This document shows positions 23,864 through 34,300 of a DNA stretch of 60,364 nt, one piece after another (positions within the stretch are counted from its first letter, which is position 1; the number at the start of each line of letters is the position of its first letter). The stretch is from a virus, in the IMG/VR virus record IMGVR_UViG_3300045919_000149, positions 1-60,364 of that record; one strand, 5' to 3'. The notes beneath the pieces were generated by a model. The model did no database searches. It saw only the letters and a list, made by a program, of their open reading frames with translations, and was not told where the DNA came from. A program made the position numbers and the translations under genes.

Positions 23864-25699
23864 ATGGCACGTACCCAACAAAACACCAATGCATCACGTC
23901 GGTACGCTGACGGCGGTCCCGTGCTCGGGCTTTCATACGCTGACGGCGGCAACATCCGAGAAGCGCGCGACGGGGTTGATTCTCAAGCCTCTGACCGACA
24001 GGCAAAAAGTATATGGAGCGCTGACGTAGACCCCAACACGACCACCTACCGCGACGACTGGTTGCGTGGCGTCAACCTTGGCCCGATGAATTTTGGTGCT
24101 CAGATGGGCTCCATCATACAAGCTCCTGATATTTCACCACCACCTTCTAGCAATAACGTCGGCCCTGCCAAAGACCAGTTCGGTATGAGCCCGACGACCG
24201 GCGCGCCGCTCGACATCCAGAAAAACGGAACTGATGCCAACGGCAACCCTCAGTACAGCGGAACGGACGTTGGCGAAAACCTTTCCCCCCAAGGCGGGTA
24301 CGTTGACACAATGGCGGGCCCGGTGACCGATGCAAATTTAGTGCCCTCGATCACGGATTCGTTAGAAAATGCCGCGCAAAACCCGCTAAATTGGAACCCC
24401 AAGGGGCTTTTAGGTGCGGTAGGGTATGGGCTTCTTAATAACGCGATCAACAACGCGCAAGCACAAGGTATTATCAACGGCCCCACAAGCGGGTACGACA
24501 CACCTACCGAAGCGTCGAACGCATACCAAGGACTGAGCAATACAGCCCCTGACGGCTCTGACCGAGGCCCGTCGAAAACTACCATGCAGAAGACGCTGGA
24601 CACTCCCGGCGCTGCAGGCCTGTTCGGTGGTGGCTACAACGCAGGAAACACAGACCCGGGCGCTCCTACTACAACTCCGACTGGTGCCAGCATCGCGGCA
24701 AACCCGATGTCGACGGACCCAGCCCAAGCGCAACAGGCTGCCGCCATCACGCAAGCTCCGACCGTTGCCCCGACTCCCGCGCCTACTCCCGCGCCTACTC
24801 CCGCGCCTACGCCGGTTAACTTCGCAAACATTGAAGTCGGTGGCCGAAACGGGCAAAGAATTGAAGGTTACTACGACACTGCTACCGGCGCTGCGTACGA
24901 TATGAACCACAACCCAACTGGGCAGTATTACCAGCCGCAGGGGGGGTACTATTCTGAGTCACCTACTTTTGGTACCTCTGGCGGAAGTAGCGGTGGGAGC
25001 TTTGGCGGTAGCTCAAACAACTCGCAGATGCAGCACACCGAAACAACTTCTGGTGGCGACCAGTCCACGGGCGGTTTCGGCTCGTCCGCTTCAGCAGCCG
25101 ACGGCGGCATGGCTACCGATCAAGGTTTCTCACAAGCCCCGGGGCTCCAACTTCCGCAAGGACAACCTATGGCACAAGCACCTACACCCATGCACCCCGC
25201 CCTTGCGCAGCTCCACGTCCAGAACACTATGGCAAACCCGCAAGTGATGCAGGCCATGCAGGCGCACATAACCCAAGCCATCCAGTCCGGGCAACTCAAT
25301 CCGCAGCAGCTCCAGATGATGGGTCAACTTGCGCAGTCGGCTATGCAGCACCCCGAACTCTGGCCCAAGTTGCGCCAGTTCGCTATCCAAGCCAACCTGC
25401 CGGATGCGCAGCAGTTGCCGATGCAATTCGATCAGCGCATCTGCATGGCTCTCATGGGTGCGGCTCAAGCCTCTCAGCACGGCGATCGCCCGGGCGCGTT
25501 TGCCAACGGCGGCATGTTGCATGGCCCGGGCACCGGAACCAGCGACTCTATCCACACCAAGAACTCCAGCAATGGGCAGCCAGTAAACGTCAGCAACGGC
25601 GAGTACGTCATCCCTGCCGATGTGGTGGCCACGAAAGGCAAAGAGTTTTTCGACAACATCGTGCGCAAATATCACACGCCTGCTGCCATGCAGCGATAA
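23864..25699 (+). CDS. Internal virion / tail-associated protein (611 aa)
   Basis: A 611-residue low-complexity protein. It has YADGG motifs at the N-terminus, a disordered Gly/Ser/Thr middle, an APTPAPTP linker encoded by 12-bp repeats, and a Gln/Met-rich helical part (about 445-525). The C-terminus carries FANGGMLHGPGTGTSDSI and SNGEYVIPADVVATKGKEFFD, a terminal signature I know from phage virion proteins encoded near tail or ejection proteins. It starts the run of four probable ejection proteins before the giant gene. Confidence 0.75.
   Translation: MARTQQNTNASRRYADGGPVLGLSYADGGNIREARDGVDSQASDRQAKSIWSADVDPNTTTYRDDWLRGVNLGPMNFGAQMGSIIQAPDISPPPSSNNVGPAKDQFGMSPTTGAPLDIQKNGTDANGNPQYSGTDVGENLSPQGGYVDTMAGPVTDANLVPSITDSLENAAQNPLNWNPKGLLGAVGYGLLNNAINNAQAQGIINGPTSGYDTPTEASNAYQGLSNTAPDGSDRGPSKTTMQKTLDTPGAAGLFGGGYNAGNTDPGAPTTTPTGASIAANPMSTDPAQAQQAAAITQAPTVAPTPAPTPAPTPAPTPVNFANIEVGGRNGQRIEGYYDTATGAAYDMNHNPTGQYYQPQGGYYSESPTFGTSGGSSGGSFGGSSNNSQMQHTETTSGGDQSTGGFGSSASAADGGMATDQGFSQAPGLQLPQGQPMAQAPTPMHPALAQLHVQNTMANPQVMQAMQAHITQAIQSGQLNPQQLQMMGQLAQSAMQHPELWPKLRQFAIQANLPDAQQLPMQFDQRICMALMGAAQASQHGDRPGAFANGGMLHGPGTGTSDSIHTKNSSNGQPVNVSNGEYVIPADVVATKGKEFFDNIVRKYHTPAAMQR
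24773..24808 (+). repeat. Three 12-bp tandem repeats (ACTCCCGCGCCT)
   Basis: Three exact copies of a 12-bp unit encoding Thr-Pro-Ala-Pro within the 23864-25699 gene. It forms a rigid Pro-rich linker and is a likely slippage site that keeps the frame. Confidence 0.9.
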
Positions 25700-25708
25700 G
25701 GAAAAATT

Positions 25709-26623
25709 ATGTCTTGGTGGGACCCTTTTGTTGATTGGTTTACAGGCGACTCCGGTTCAAGTGTTGGGGATGTGCTTGGGCAAACGGCAAGCAACGCCGG
25801 TTCTGCCCTTGGCAGTTTGTTTACTGGTGACGGTAGCTCGCCCGGGCTGGCGTCCTACTCTGGCGGAATACCGTTCAACACGACTACGCTGGACGGCGTC
25901 AACCAAGCAAGCGCGGGGCTCATGCCGATGTCCACGACTTCGCTGGATGGTATCAACGCTGCATCTGCAGGGCTTGGTAGCGACTATGGCGGGTTAACGA
26001 ATGGGGCCAGTATCGGCTCTGCGGTGGGCTCTGGCGCGGCTGACTCGGGCGGTGCAGGTTTGCTAAGCCAAGGTGCGGACTACCTTAAGAAAAACCCGTC
26101 GTTTATTAACCCCATGGTGCAAGCAGGGCTCGCCCTCACCAAGCAAAATGCGCCTTCGGCTGCCAAGTCGGCCGGATACAACGCGGCCGTCGCAGGAAAC
26201 GCCGGTAACGCGGCTGTGGGTAACTCGCTGATTAACCAAGCTCCGTTCCTTGCCAACAACGCCGAGGCGGCAGCCAAGGGTGCCAGCGCCAATGCCACGT
26301 CGCACTTGCAACAGACACTTCAGCAGCAAGGCTACAAACCCGGCGACCCGATGTACGACTCGGCCATGCAACAGCAGAGCTTTGGCAACCGCAACGCCGA
26401 GACGACAGCTTATGCTGCCGGTCAAGGTCAGATGGCAAGCCAAGAAGGCCTTGGCGCTGGACTACTCACCCCGAAAAACTTGGATGCGTATGACTCCCTC
26501 GGCAGTGACCAGAACGCCAAACAGACTTCCGACAATCAGACGAACGCCGATCTGGGAAGCGCTGCGACCAAGGCTTTTGACATCTGGTCGGGCACGAAAC
26601 AACCAGCCAACGCACCTGCTTAG
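25709..26623 (+). CDS. Internal virion protein (304 aa)
   Basis: A 304-residue protein starting MSWWDPFVDWFTGD, with Gly/Ser-rich N-terminal 120 residues and an Ala/Asn/Gln-rich helical C-terminal half (about 150-260). The ribosome site is AAGGAAAAA. Small Ala-rich helical proteins between tail genes and a giant protein are typical of the DNA-ejection set of podoviruses. Not assigned to a family. Confidence 0.7.
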   Translation: MSWWDPFVDWFTGDSGSSVGDVLGQTASNAGSALGSLFTGDGSSPGLASYSGGIPFNTTTLDGVNQASAGLMPMSTTSLDGINAASAGLGSDYGGLTNGASIGSAVGSGAADSGGAGLLSQGADYLKKNPSFINPMVQAGLALTKQNAPSAAKSAGYNAAVAGNAGNAAVGNSLINQAPFLANNAEAAAKGASANATSHLQQTLQQQGYKPGDPMYDSAMQQQSFGNRNAETTAYAAGQGQMASQEGLGAGLLTPKNLDAYDSLGSDQNAKQTSDNQTNADLGSAATKAFDIWSGTKQPANAPA

Positions 26624-26631
26624 GACTGACC

Positions 26632-28314
26632 ATGGACCTTCAATACGCCAACCAGTCTTCGAGCGATGCCTTCACCAAGGGCATGCAGAACCTGAAAACG
26701 CTGGATGACCAACAGCGTCAGTACCTTGCTGACCGCGCCTCGAACATGCAAGACCGCACGGCCAGCGGCTTCCCCACGGCGAATACCGATCTGCCGCCAG
26801 CATCTTCTGCTGGCCTTGATGCGTCCCCCACTTCTGATGCAACAAGCGGTAGTGGAGCTAGTGCACCAGCGGAACCCACCAGCGGGCGTCAAACCTTGGC
26901 CGGTCCCGGTGACCCCGTCAACGGAGTTCCTGCCCAGCCTGCTACACCCACATGGGGTGGACGCAGCGGTGGTGCTCAAGGTGACCAAGAAGTTAAACCC
27001 CCGAACCCCAATGGCGCGTGGGCTGGAAGCACTGCCCAGCCTGCTGATAAATGGAACGCAAAAGTAGCGGCCGAGCAAGCTGTCTACGACAAACTCAAAT
27101 CGTCACCCCGTGTCGGGAGTGCTGCTTTAGCTGCATCGGCAAAACGCCTCGCGGCGCTTCGTAGCGACCAATCTGCGTCCGTACGCGGGCAAGCCGATAA
27201 AAACGCTGCGAATAACCCATCCGTTGTTGGCCCCGAGGCAACTGCTTCTGCTCCATCTCAACCGGCAGCGGGAAACTCAGACGTAACTCGTCTGCAAGGC
27301 GACCTTGAAGGCATTCAGCGAGAAATAGCGCGCGCAAACAAGTCGCCGGATAGCAAAGCCAAAGCGGACCAACTGTTAATCCTTAACAGCGAGATGAAGA
27401 ACATTCAGGCGCGCTTGGCTGCTGCGGGCGGCGCTTCCACATCTGGCACGTCACAAACTGCGCAAACACCACAAGCTGCCTCCGTTCCACAAGGCGCTGC
27501 GCCCCAACAAGCTGCGGCACCCCAGCCAGCGCCCGTCACCCCGCAAGGACCGGGCCAAACGTTTGACGGCACCCAAGGTGCGGACTACAACTTCGACTCG
27601 GACGCGGCGCATCTGCAACTGCTGCAACTCCAGCAACAGTACAAGCTGCTGCAGTTCAAGGCCAACAACGCAGCTACGCCACAAGAGCGCGACCAAGCCT
27701 TTGCTCAACTGCAACAAGTTCAATCCACCGGCCAGCAAGTGCACCAGCAGATTTTCAGCAACAACATGCTGCAGGCTACGCGCGCCGTGGAAAACGGCAA
27801 CATGGGAGCCCTTGGCCAGATGGTTCAGTCCATGGCCCAGAACACTCAAACACCACTGGTCATCCACACTGTAGGCAACGGGCAGTACGCTCTGTACACA
27901 CCCCAAGGGCAGATGGTGGCCCAACCCGGCACGCCTGTCGATCTTGCACACATGCTGTATGCCAAGGTAGCACCGGCCGGTCGCGACTTGACTATGAAGA
28001 ATGCCATGGCGTACAACCAAGCGTTCCAAGCTGCTGCAGCCGAAGCAAATGCCAAGGCGGGCCCAGCCGAGCGCCTGAAGAACATGGAAATCCAAGGTGA
28101 GATCAGCAAAGCGCTGGTGTCAAGCAACATGGAACTCATGAAGGCAACGCTCGAACAGCACGGCCTCAAAGCCGTTTCCGACCCGATGGGCACTGGCATG
28201 TATGTCTACTCGCCCGATCGCTCCACCATGATGTTCATCCCCACAAATGCGGGCGGCAAGCCTCAAGTTGGGTTAGACTTCAAATCGATACCCAAGCAAG
28301 GGATTCCCCAATAA
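26632..28314 (+). CDS. Internal virion protein, Gln-rich coiled coil (560 aa)
   Basis: A 560-residue protein. The N-terminal third is disordered and Pro/Ala/Ser-rich. A helical part follows at about 215-370, including a Gln-rich coiled coil (LLQLQQQYKLLQFKANNA). A more ordered C-terminal half contains VIHTVGNGQYALYTPQG and GTGMYVYSPDRSTMMF. It is closely packed between two other internal-protein-type genes. I infer it is carried in the head and ejected; there is no enzymatic motif that I can see. Confidence 0.7.
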   Translation: MDLQYANQSSSDAFTKGMQNLKTLDDQQRQYLADRASNMQDRTASGFPTANTDLPPASSAGLDASPTSDATSGSGASAPAEPTSGRQTLAGPGDPVNGVPAQPATPTWGGRSGGAQGDQEVKPPNPNGAWAGSTAQPADKWNAKVAAEQAVYDKLKSSPRVGSAALAASAKRLAALRSDQSASVRGQADKNAANNPSVVGPEATASAPSQPAAGNSDVTRLQGDLEGIQREIARANKSPDSKAKADQLLILNSEMKNIQARLAAAGGASTSGTSQTAQTPQAASVPQGAAPQQAAAPQPAPVTPQGPGQTFDGTQGADYNFDSDAAHLQLLQLQQQYKLLQFKANNAATPQERDQAFAQLQQVQSTGQQVHQQIFSNNMLQATRAVENGNMGALGQMVQSMAQNTQTPLVIHTVGNGQYALYTPQGQMVAQPGTPVDLAHMLYAKVAPAGRDLTMKNAMAYNQAFQAAAAEANAKAGPAERLKNMEIQGEISKALVSSNMELMKATLEQHGLKAVSDPMGTGMYVYSPDRSTMMFIPTNAGGKPQVGLDFKSIPKQGIPQ

Positions 28315-28323
28315 GGACTTGAT

Positions 28324-31300
28324 ATGGCCATGAACCCCGCCGCGAAGGATTCAAACGCTTTCGCATCCAGTAACCTGAGTGGCGGGAGTGCAAACAACGC
28401 CATCCTTGGCGTTCCGCAGAACCCTTCGATACCTCGCGGCCCGCAGCCTACCAGCGCTGGCCTCACTCCGCTGGCGCAGCAGAACAACCAAGCCATGGGG
28501 CCTCAGTTCTGGAATACGGTGAGCCCCGGCACTCCCGGCCCGACAGCCGACGCGCCGCCTGACTACGCAACACAGATCGCTCAGCACAATGCACAGATGC
28601 TGCAGCAGATGCAAGCCCAGTATGGGCAGCAGCCGACAACGCCATCCACGCAGCCGACCTACGGCATCGGGCCGAATAACGAGCTTCAAGTGGGCGACAC
28701 GGTTGTGCCGATGGGGGATAACCCCACGATGGCTGCCAACCTATTGCAAACCAACGGGCACCAGAGTGTTTCGCCGACAAACCTAAAACCCGGTTTTCGG
28801 ATGGTCAACGCGTCTGATGTGCAGCAGTACCTGTCAAGTATTGACCGTGGCGCGGGCCATGCGGCGTACGAAACCGGCAAACAGTTCCTCGGCGGCGTAG
28901 CCGGTGGTGGGCTCGATACCCTCGGTAAAGCAGCAACGTGGGCCGGTGCTCCCGGGATTGGTCAGTCTTTGCAAAATGCTGGCGGCGCAGCAGACCGGTT
29001 TCTCGGTACTGACCAGCCAGCCGACACCCTCGGCCACGGTACCGTTGCGTCTGGATTTATCAACAACGCGCGTTCCGCTGGACTTGCCGTTCCGATCGCC
29101 GCTGCCAACGTGGGGCTCACCGCAGCCGGTATGCCGGAAGTCGCCGCTGCCATGGATGTGGGCGTCGTGGCTCCCTTATTTGGCGCGTCTGACGCACAGA
29201 ACACGTACGAGTCCCTGATTAAGCAAGGCGTTCCACAGGACCAAGCCAATCAAGCTGGCTGGCGGCAGTTCTTTATCAGCGGCGGCACGCAAGCCGCCCT
29301 CGGCTTTGCCGGTGGTCGCATTATGGCGAACGGGGGTGCCTACGCCGGTATTCAACGTTTGCGCCAAGCAGTGTCCGGTGGAGAGCTGACGGCCGACCAA
29401 GCTGCCCAGATGGTTACGAACCCGCAGTTCATGAAGCGCTTTGCGACCAACGAAGGCGTCAACCAAGCAACGCAAGCCACAGGTATGGCCGCTCAAGGCG
29501 CGCTGTCTGCAGCCAACAATAACGCGGCCGGTGGAGCTCCAGAAGATGTGGGCGACGCCGCTCTGGGCGGTGCGCAAGCCGGTTTGTACATGGGTGCCAT
29601 GATGGCTCCGCTTGCTGGTTACCACCAGTTGCAGGACTCGGGCCGTCGCGCGCAACTGGGCCGACACTTGAGCGACCCTACTCAGCCAGTTGATTTGCTA
29701 CGCGCAACGCAAATGGAAGACGCTGCCAAAGCTGTGCAACCAGAAGTTGGCGCATTGGTTGGTGCCGCACCCGCGCAAAAGTGGATGGAAGGGCAGCAAG
29801 TCCGTTCCGACAAGTTGCTGGGAGATGCGAACCAGCAGCGTTTCTTGGCTCAGCGTGCAGCAGAAACTGCACCGCCTCCTGCGGTCGAGACACCGCCCCC
29901 ACCGCCTCCCGTTGCGCCGGTCGTAACGCCCGAGCAAGAGCTGTCAGGTCTGAAGTTGGACGACACTCTCAAAGCGATCGGTATCGGCAAGAAAAAGCAA
30001 GCCTCAGTGCGCCCGCTGGCTGAGCAAGCTGTTGCTGCCGGTATTGACCTCGAAAGTGCGGAAGCCGAGACTTTAGTTAAAGCGCTTAAGTCCGGTAAAC
30101 TAGGCGCAGCACAACTGGAAATTGACCGACTGAAAGGCTCAAATGACGGCACATCTGGATTGGCTGCAGCCGGAAATGCAGGAGTGGGTGGAGCTGGGGG
30201 TAATAAGCCAGCAGGAAGCGTGGGAGCTGGAGTACCTGTCTCTGGCGAATCCGGGGGAGTTCGTACTGGCACCGGAGAGCCTGCACCCAGCGTGCAGCCG
30301 CCTGTGGCTGGCGGAAATGCCGGTGTTCCCAAGGCTCCAGTAGCTTCGCGCACTGCGACCGGCCACGAAAACACGGGCAAGCTCGCCCCTGTCGAGGTCG
30401 GCCAGAAACCGGCCGTTGCCCCGATACCCACGGCACCCGTGCGCCCGCCCGAAGCGCCGCGCCCCGACTTCCACTTGGAACACCCAAGCGGTGTTCCACA
30501 TCCTGAGTGGCACCTGCCGGAAGAGCCCGCCGCGCCCGAGCAGACGGACAACATGCGCCCGAACCTTGGCAAAGAGACGGGCCAGAAGCACCTGTTCCCC
30601 ATGGGCGCACGTGGTGAGCTACCCAAGACCGGCGAAGCTCCGAAGCGCGTAGTGAAAGCCGAAGAACTGGCCCCGGCGCAGGCTGCGGTCAACCAAGGCG
30701 TACCCATCGAGCAGGTAGGTGAACACGCGGCCCCGGTCATCGAAACGGCTGAAGACGCCAAGAAGTCGCGCAAACGCCAAGAGGAAGAAGCCGCTGCCGA
30801 AGCTGCCAAGACCCCTGAACAGCGTGCTGCCGAAGCGAAGCAGACGGCCGCTGAGACAACCAAGATTCCACCTGTGGAGCGCTTCATCGCCGCCCTCGGT
30901 GAGCTGGCCGGTACACGCCTGCATGCAGCCGCGAATGGTGAAAACTGGCAAGCTATGGCCACACGTGAGGGTGTGCACCACACCACGCCGCAGAAGTACA
31001 TCAACAAGATCAAGGCCGAACGCATCGACGCTGCGATGAACGATGGCAAGATCACACCCGACGAAGCCCGTGCCATGAAGGAAGCCTTGGACATTGCCCA
31101 AGGTAAAGCGGTGCAGCGCAAGACCGAAGCGGCCATCGCCCAAGACGGTGGCGTGTCGTCTGCCATGGATGACAACTTGTCGGCTGGTGAAAAGCAGGAA
31201 CTGATGGCCGGTGGTGGCATGCAAGTGCATGGCGCGGACAACATGGGCGTCAAGACCAAAGCTGAAGCCGAAGCGGAAGGCCAGCAATCCAAGGCGATCG

Positions 31301-34300
31301 CCGCCGACGCCGCTGCGGCTGAAAAGAAGGACGCCGAAGAGAAGGCCAAGAAACAAGGTCGCGCCGAGACGCGCGGCATCGACATCCACTCGACAGATTT
31401 GGAAATCCTGAAAGAAGGCAGCCGCCTTGAAATGGAGCGCAACAAGGCTCAGAAAGCTGGCAACACCAAGCTATTCGACGAGCTGACCGACCAGATACAT
31501 GCGTTGGAGCGCGTGTACAAGAAGCGTCTGGATGAGTCCGTCAAGAAGGACGCGGACAAAGAGCAGAAAGAAAAGGAAGCCGCCGATGAAGTTTCAATCG
31601 ACGACCAGATCGAAGCTCTGAACGACAAGATCAACGATGCCGAAGAGGCAGGTAACGCCAAGCAAGTTACCAAGCTGGAAGCCGAGCGCCAAGCCCTGTA
31701 CGACAAGCGTGACGGTCTGGATGCGCCTGACGACGGTGAAGCACTTGTTCGCGACGATAAGTTGGCCGGTAACTCGGATGACGTTGCGTACGGCAAAGGC
31801 GATGCGGTCACGGACCCATACAAGTCTGGTAAAGAACTGCACGACGAGATAGCCGCATGGATGAACGTTGAGGAACTTCCACGCCACATCAAGATCGTGG
31901 ACACCGCCACCGACCTGACAGATTTGCAAGACCTTGGCTACGCGTTTAGCAAGGGCAGCCCGTTTGGGTGGGCCAAAGATGGCCGTGTCGTTATGATTGC
32001 CGACCGCATTTCTCGGGGTGACGGCAAGGGGGCATTTCTCCACGAAGTAGGCTCTCACTTGGGGCTGGACCGCATTCTGGGCAAAGAGAAGATTGACCGC
32101 ATCCATGAAGCTATCAAGGAGTGGGCAGCTCGGACTGATGGCTCCAAAGAGTCAGAAATCGCGCGGGAAGCCCTATCCCACGTGTTTATGGCGGGGACAA
32201 AGCCCCACCAAGAAGCCAACGAAGCAGTAGCGTATTTTGTACAAGTAGCGTTGAAGCGCGGTGTGGAACCGACTGCACTTAAAGGGTACGACGGCCGGTT
32301 TGCCAGCCTCATTCGCCAGATTTACGCAGCGTTCAAAGATGCCATCCGCCGGGTTATGCGGGGCAAGGACATCAACAAGTTGACCGCCGAGGATATGGTC
32401 AATATGGCCTACGGCGCAGCGCGGCTGGAAGTGGCAGGCAACTGGCATGGCACCGCTGCAGCTTTTCGCAAGTTCAACAGTAAGTTTGTTGGTACCGGCG
32501 AGGGTGCGCAAGCCTACGGCTGGGGCGCGGCGTACATAGCAAAGCGCCAAGGCATCGGCTCGGATTACCACGTGCGCGACGTGATGGCCAAGTGGAAAAA
32601 ATCCGTCACTGACCAGTTGGAAAAATACGCCGACTGGTACCCCAAGGATGAAATCTTGCACCCCGTAAACCGCTCAGAGTTGATTCCAAAAGACGCGCAG
32701 TTGGGTGACTTTAACCCCGGCAAACTCGCAAAGAAACTGCTGGAAGCCGGAGTTGATTACATCGACGTCGTGAACCACGACACCGGGGAAATTGAACGGC
32801 TGAATTTCAATCAGCGCAGCATTGGCAATTTGATGCGCGTAGACCACACGGTCCCCGACAACGCCATGATGATGTCAGACTTGCCCGTAGCCAAGCAGCA
32901 TGAGCACGTGCGCAATGTGCTGAATGAGTTGCTGGACAAGATGGACAAGAAGCTACCCGGGGAAGTGACGTCTTACCTTGACGACATGCTGGACCAAGCA
33001 AACATTGACCGTGATGAAATCACTGGCCACGATTTTGTTGGTAGCCCAGACTCGCACTTTGGTAAAGACGGGCTGCTGGCTCGCGCTATCGAAGACGGCA
33101 TATTTGACGACGCCCCTGACCATGGGCACGCCAAACGAGCCGCTGCTGAATATCTGAACTCGCTGGGCGTGAAGGGCACCAAGTTCTACGACAGCCAAAG
33201 TCGTGGGCCGGATATTTCGGCGGTGAATTATGTGGGTAATGACCGCCCGGACTATTTTCTCATGCAGCGACTAATGAGCGGTATCCAGTTTGAACCCGCT
33301 CGCAAGATTGCAATGGCCGGGCTGCGCAAAGACATAAAACATCTGGAGGCATCTGACGGCCCCAATAGCGCTTCGGTCTCTGACGCAAGAATGCGTTTGG
33401 AAGAGCTTAACCAAGCTAAGCCGAGCGATTACCAAATAGTCAAGCGCGAGCGTACGCACAACACCATCATTTTCAATGACAGGAACATCCTGCGTGTTGC
33501 ATCCCATCCGGGCGGCGACGTCGAGCAAGACTTGCATGGCGTGAAGTTTGGCAAAACCGTTGCCGCTAACATCTCCCGGCTGCCCGACCATCTGCAAGAG
33601 CCCGCGCGCACGATCACCGACCGTCTGAACCGCTGGGCCGGGGATGCGCTGAACCACGTGGTATTTACCCGCGATCTGGTGGCGCGAGGCGTGGCCAAGG
33701 GGCTCACTGCACTGGAGCACTACGACACGCTACGCGAAGCCCGTGATGCGCTGGCCGGTCACTTCCAGAAGATGGCGTTCAATGCGATCGAGCCGGTGCG
33801 CAAGTTCACACAGGAAGAGAAGACGGGTTTGAGCGCGTTCCTGCAGCACAGCACCCTGAACGGTGAGTGGGGCTACGGACCCAAGGCGACCGGCAAAGCC
33901 AAGGTGATGTTCGACCAGCTATCCGATCGAGCCCAGTCGGTGGCCAAGGCCATGTTCGCCCACGGCGATGAAATTCTCAAAGAGAAGAAAGCCGTCATCG
34001 AGAAAAAGGCTGCCGAGCTGTACGACGACATGCTCAAGGGTACGACCGGCGCAGAGCGCGAAGAGATTCTGGCCGAGAAGAACGGCTTCATGAAGAAGTA
34101 CAACACCCTCATGCAGATTGGCGAGGGTAAACCCTACGTGCCCGCGCGCCGCCACGGTGACTGGGTTGTCGTGGGCAAGTCGGACGCTTACCTGCGTGCT
34201 GAAGAGCGTGCAAGCCGCGACGGCGCAACCCGCGAAGACAAGAAGGCGCTGTACGATCTGGTGACGGACCCGCAGCACTACCTTGTGTCGGAAGCCCAGA

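Noticed and set aside
29850-31445. 531-codon antisense frame inside the giant virion gene
   Set aside because: Ser/Ala/Gly-rich translation mirrors codon bias of the sense strand; no ribosome site, no motif, and it would be fully antisense to a strongly supported gene.
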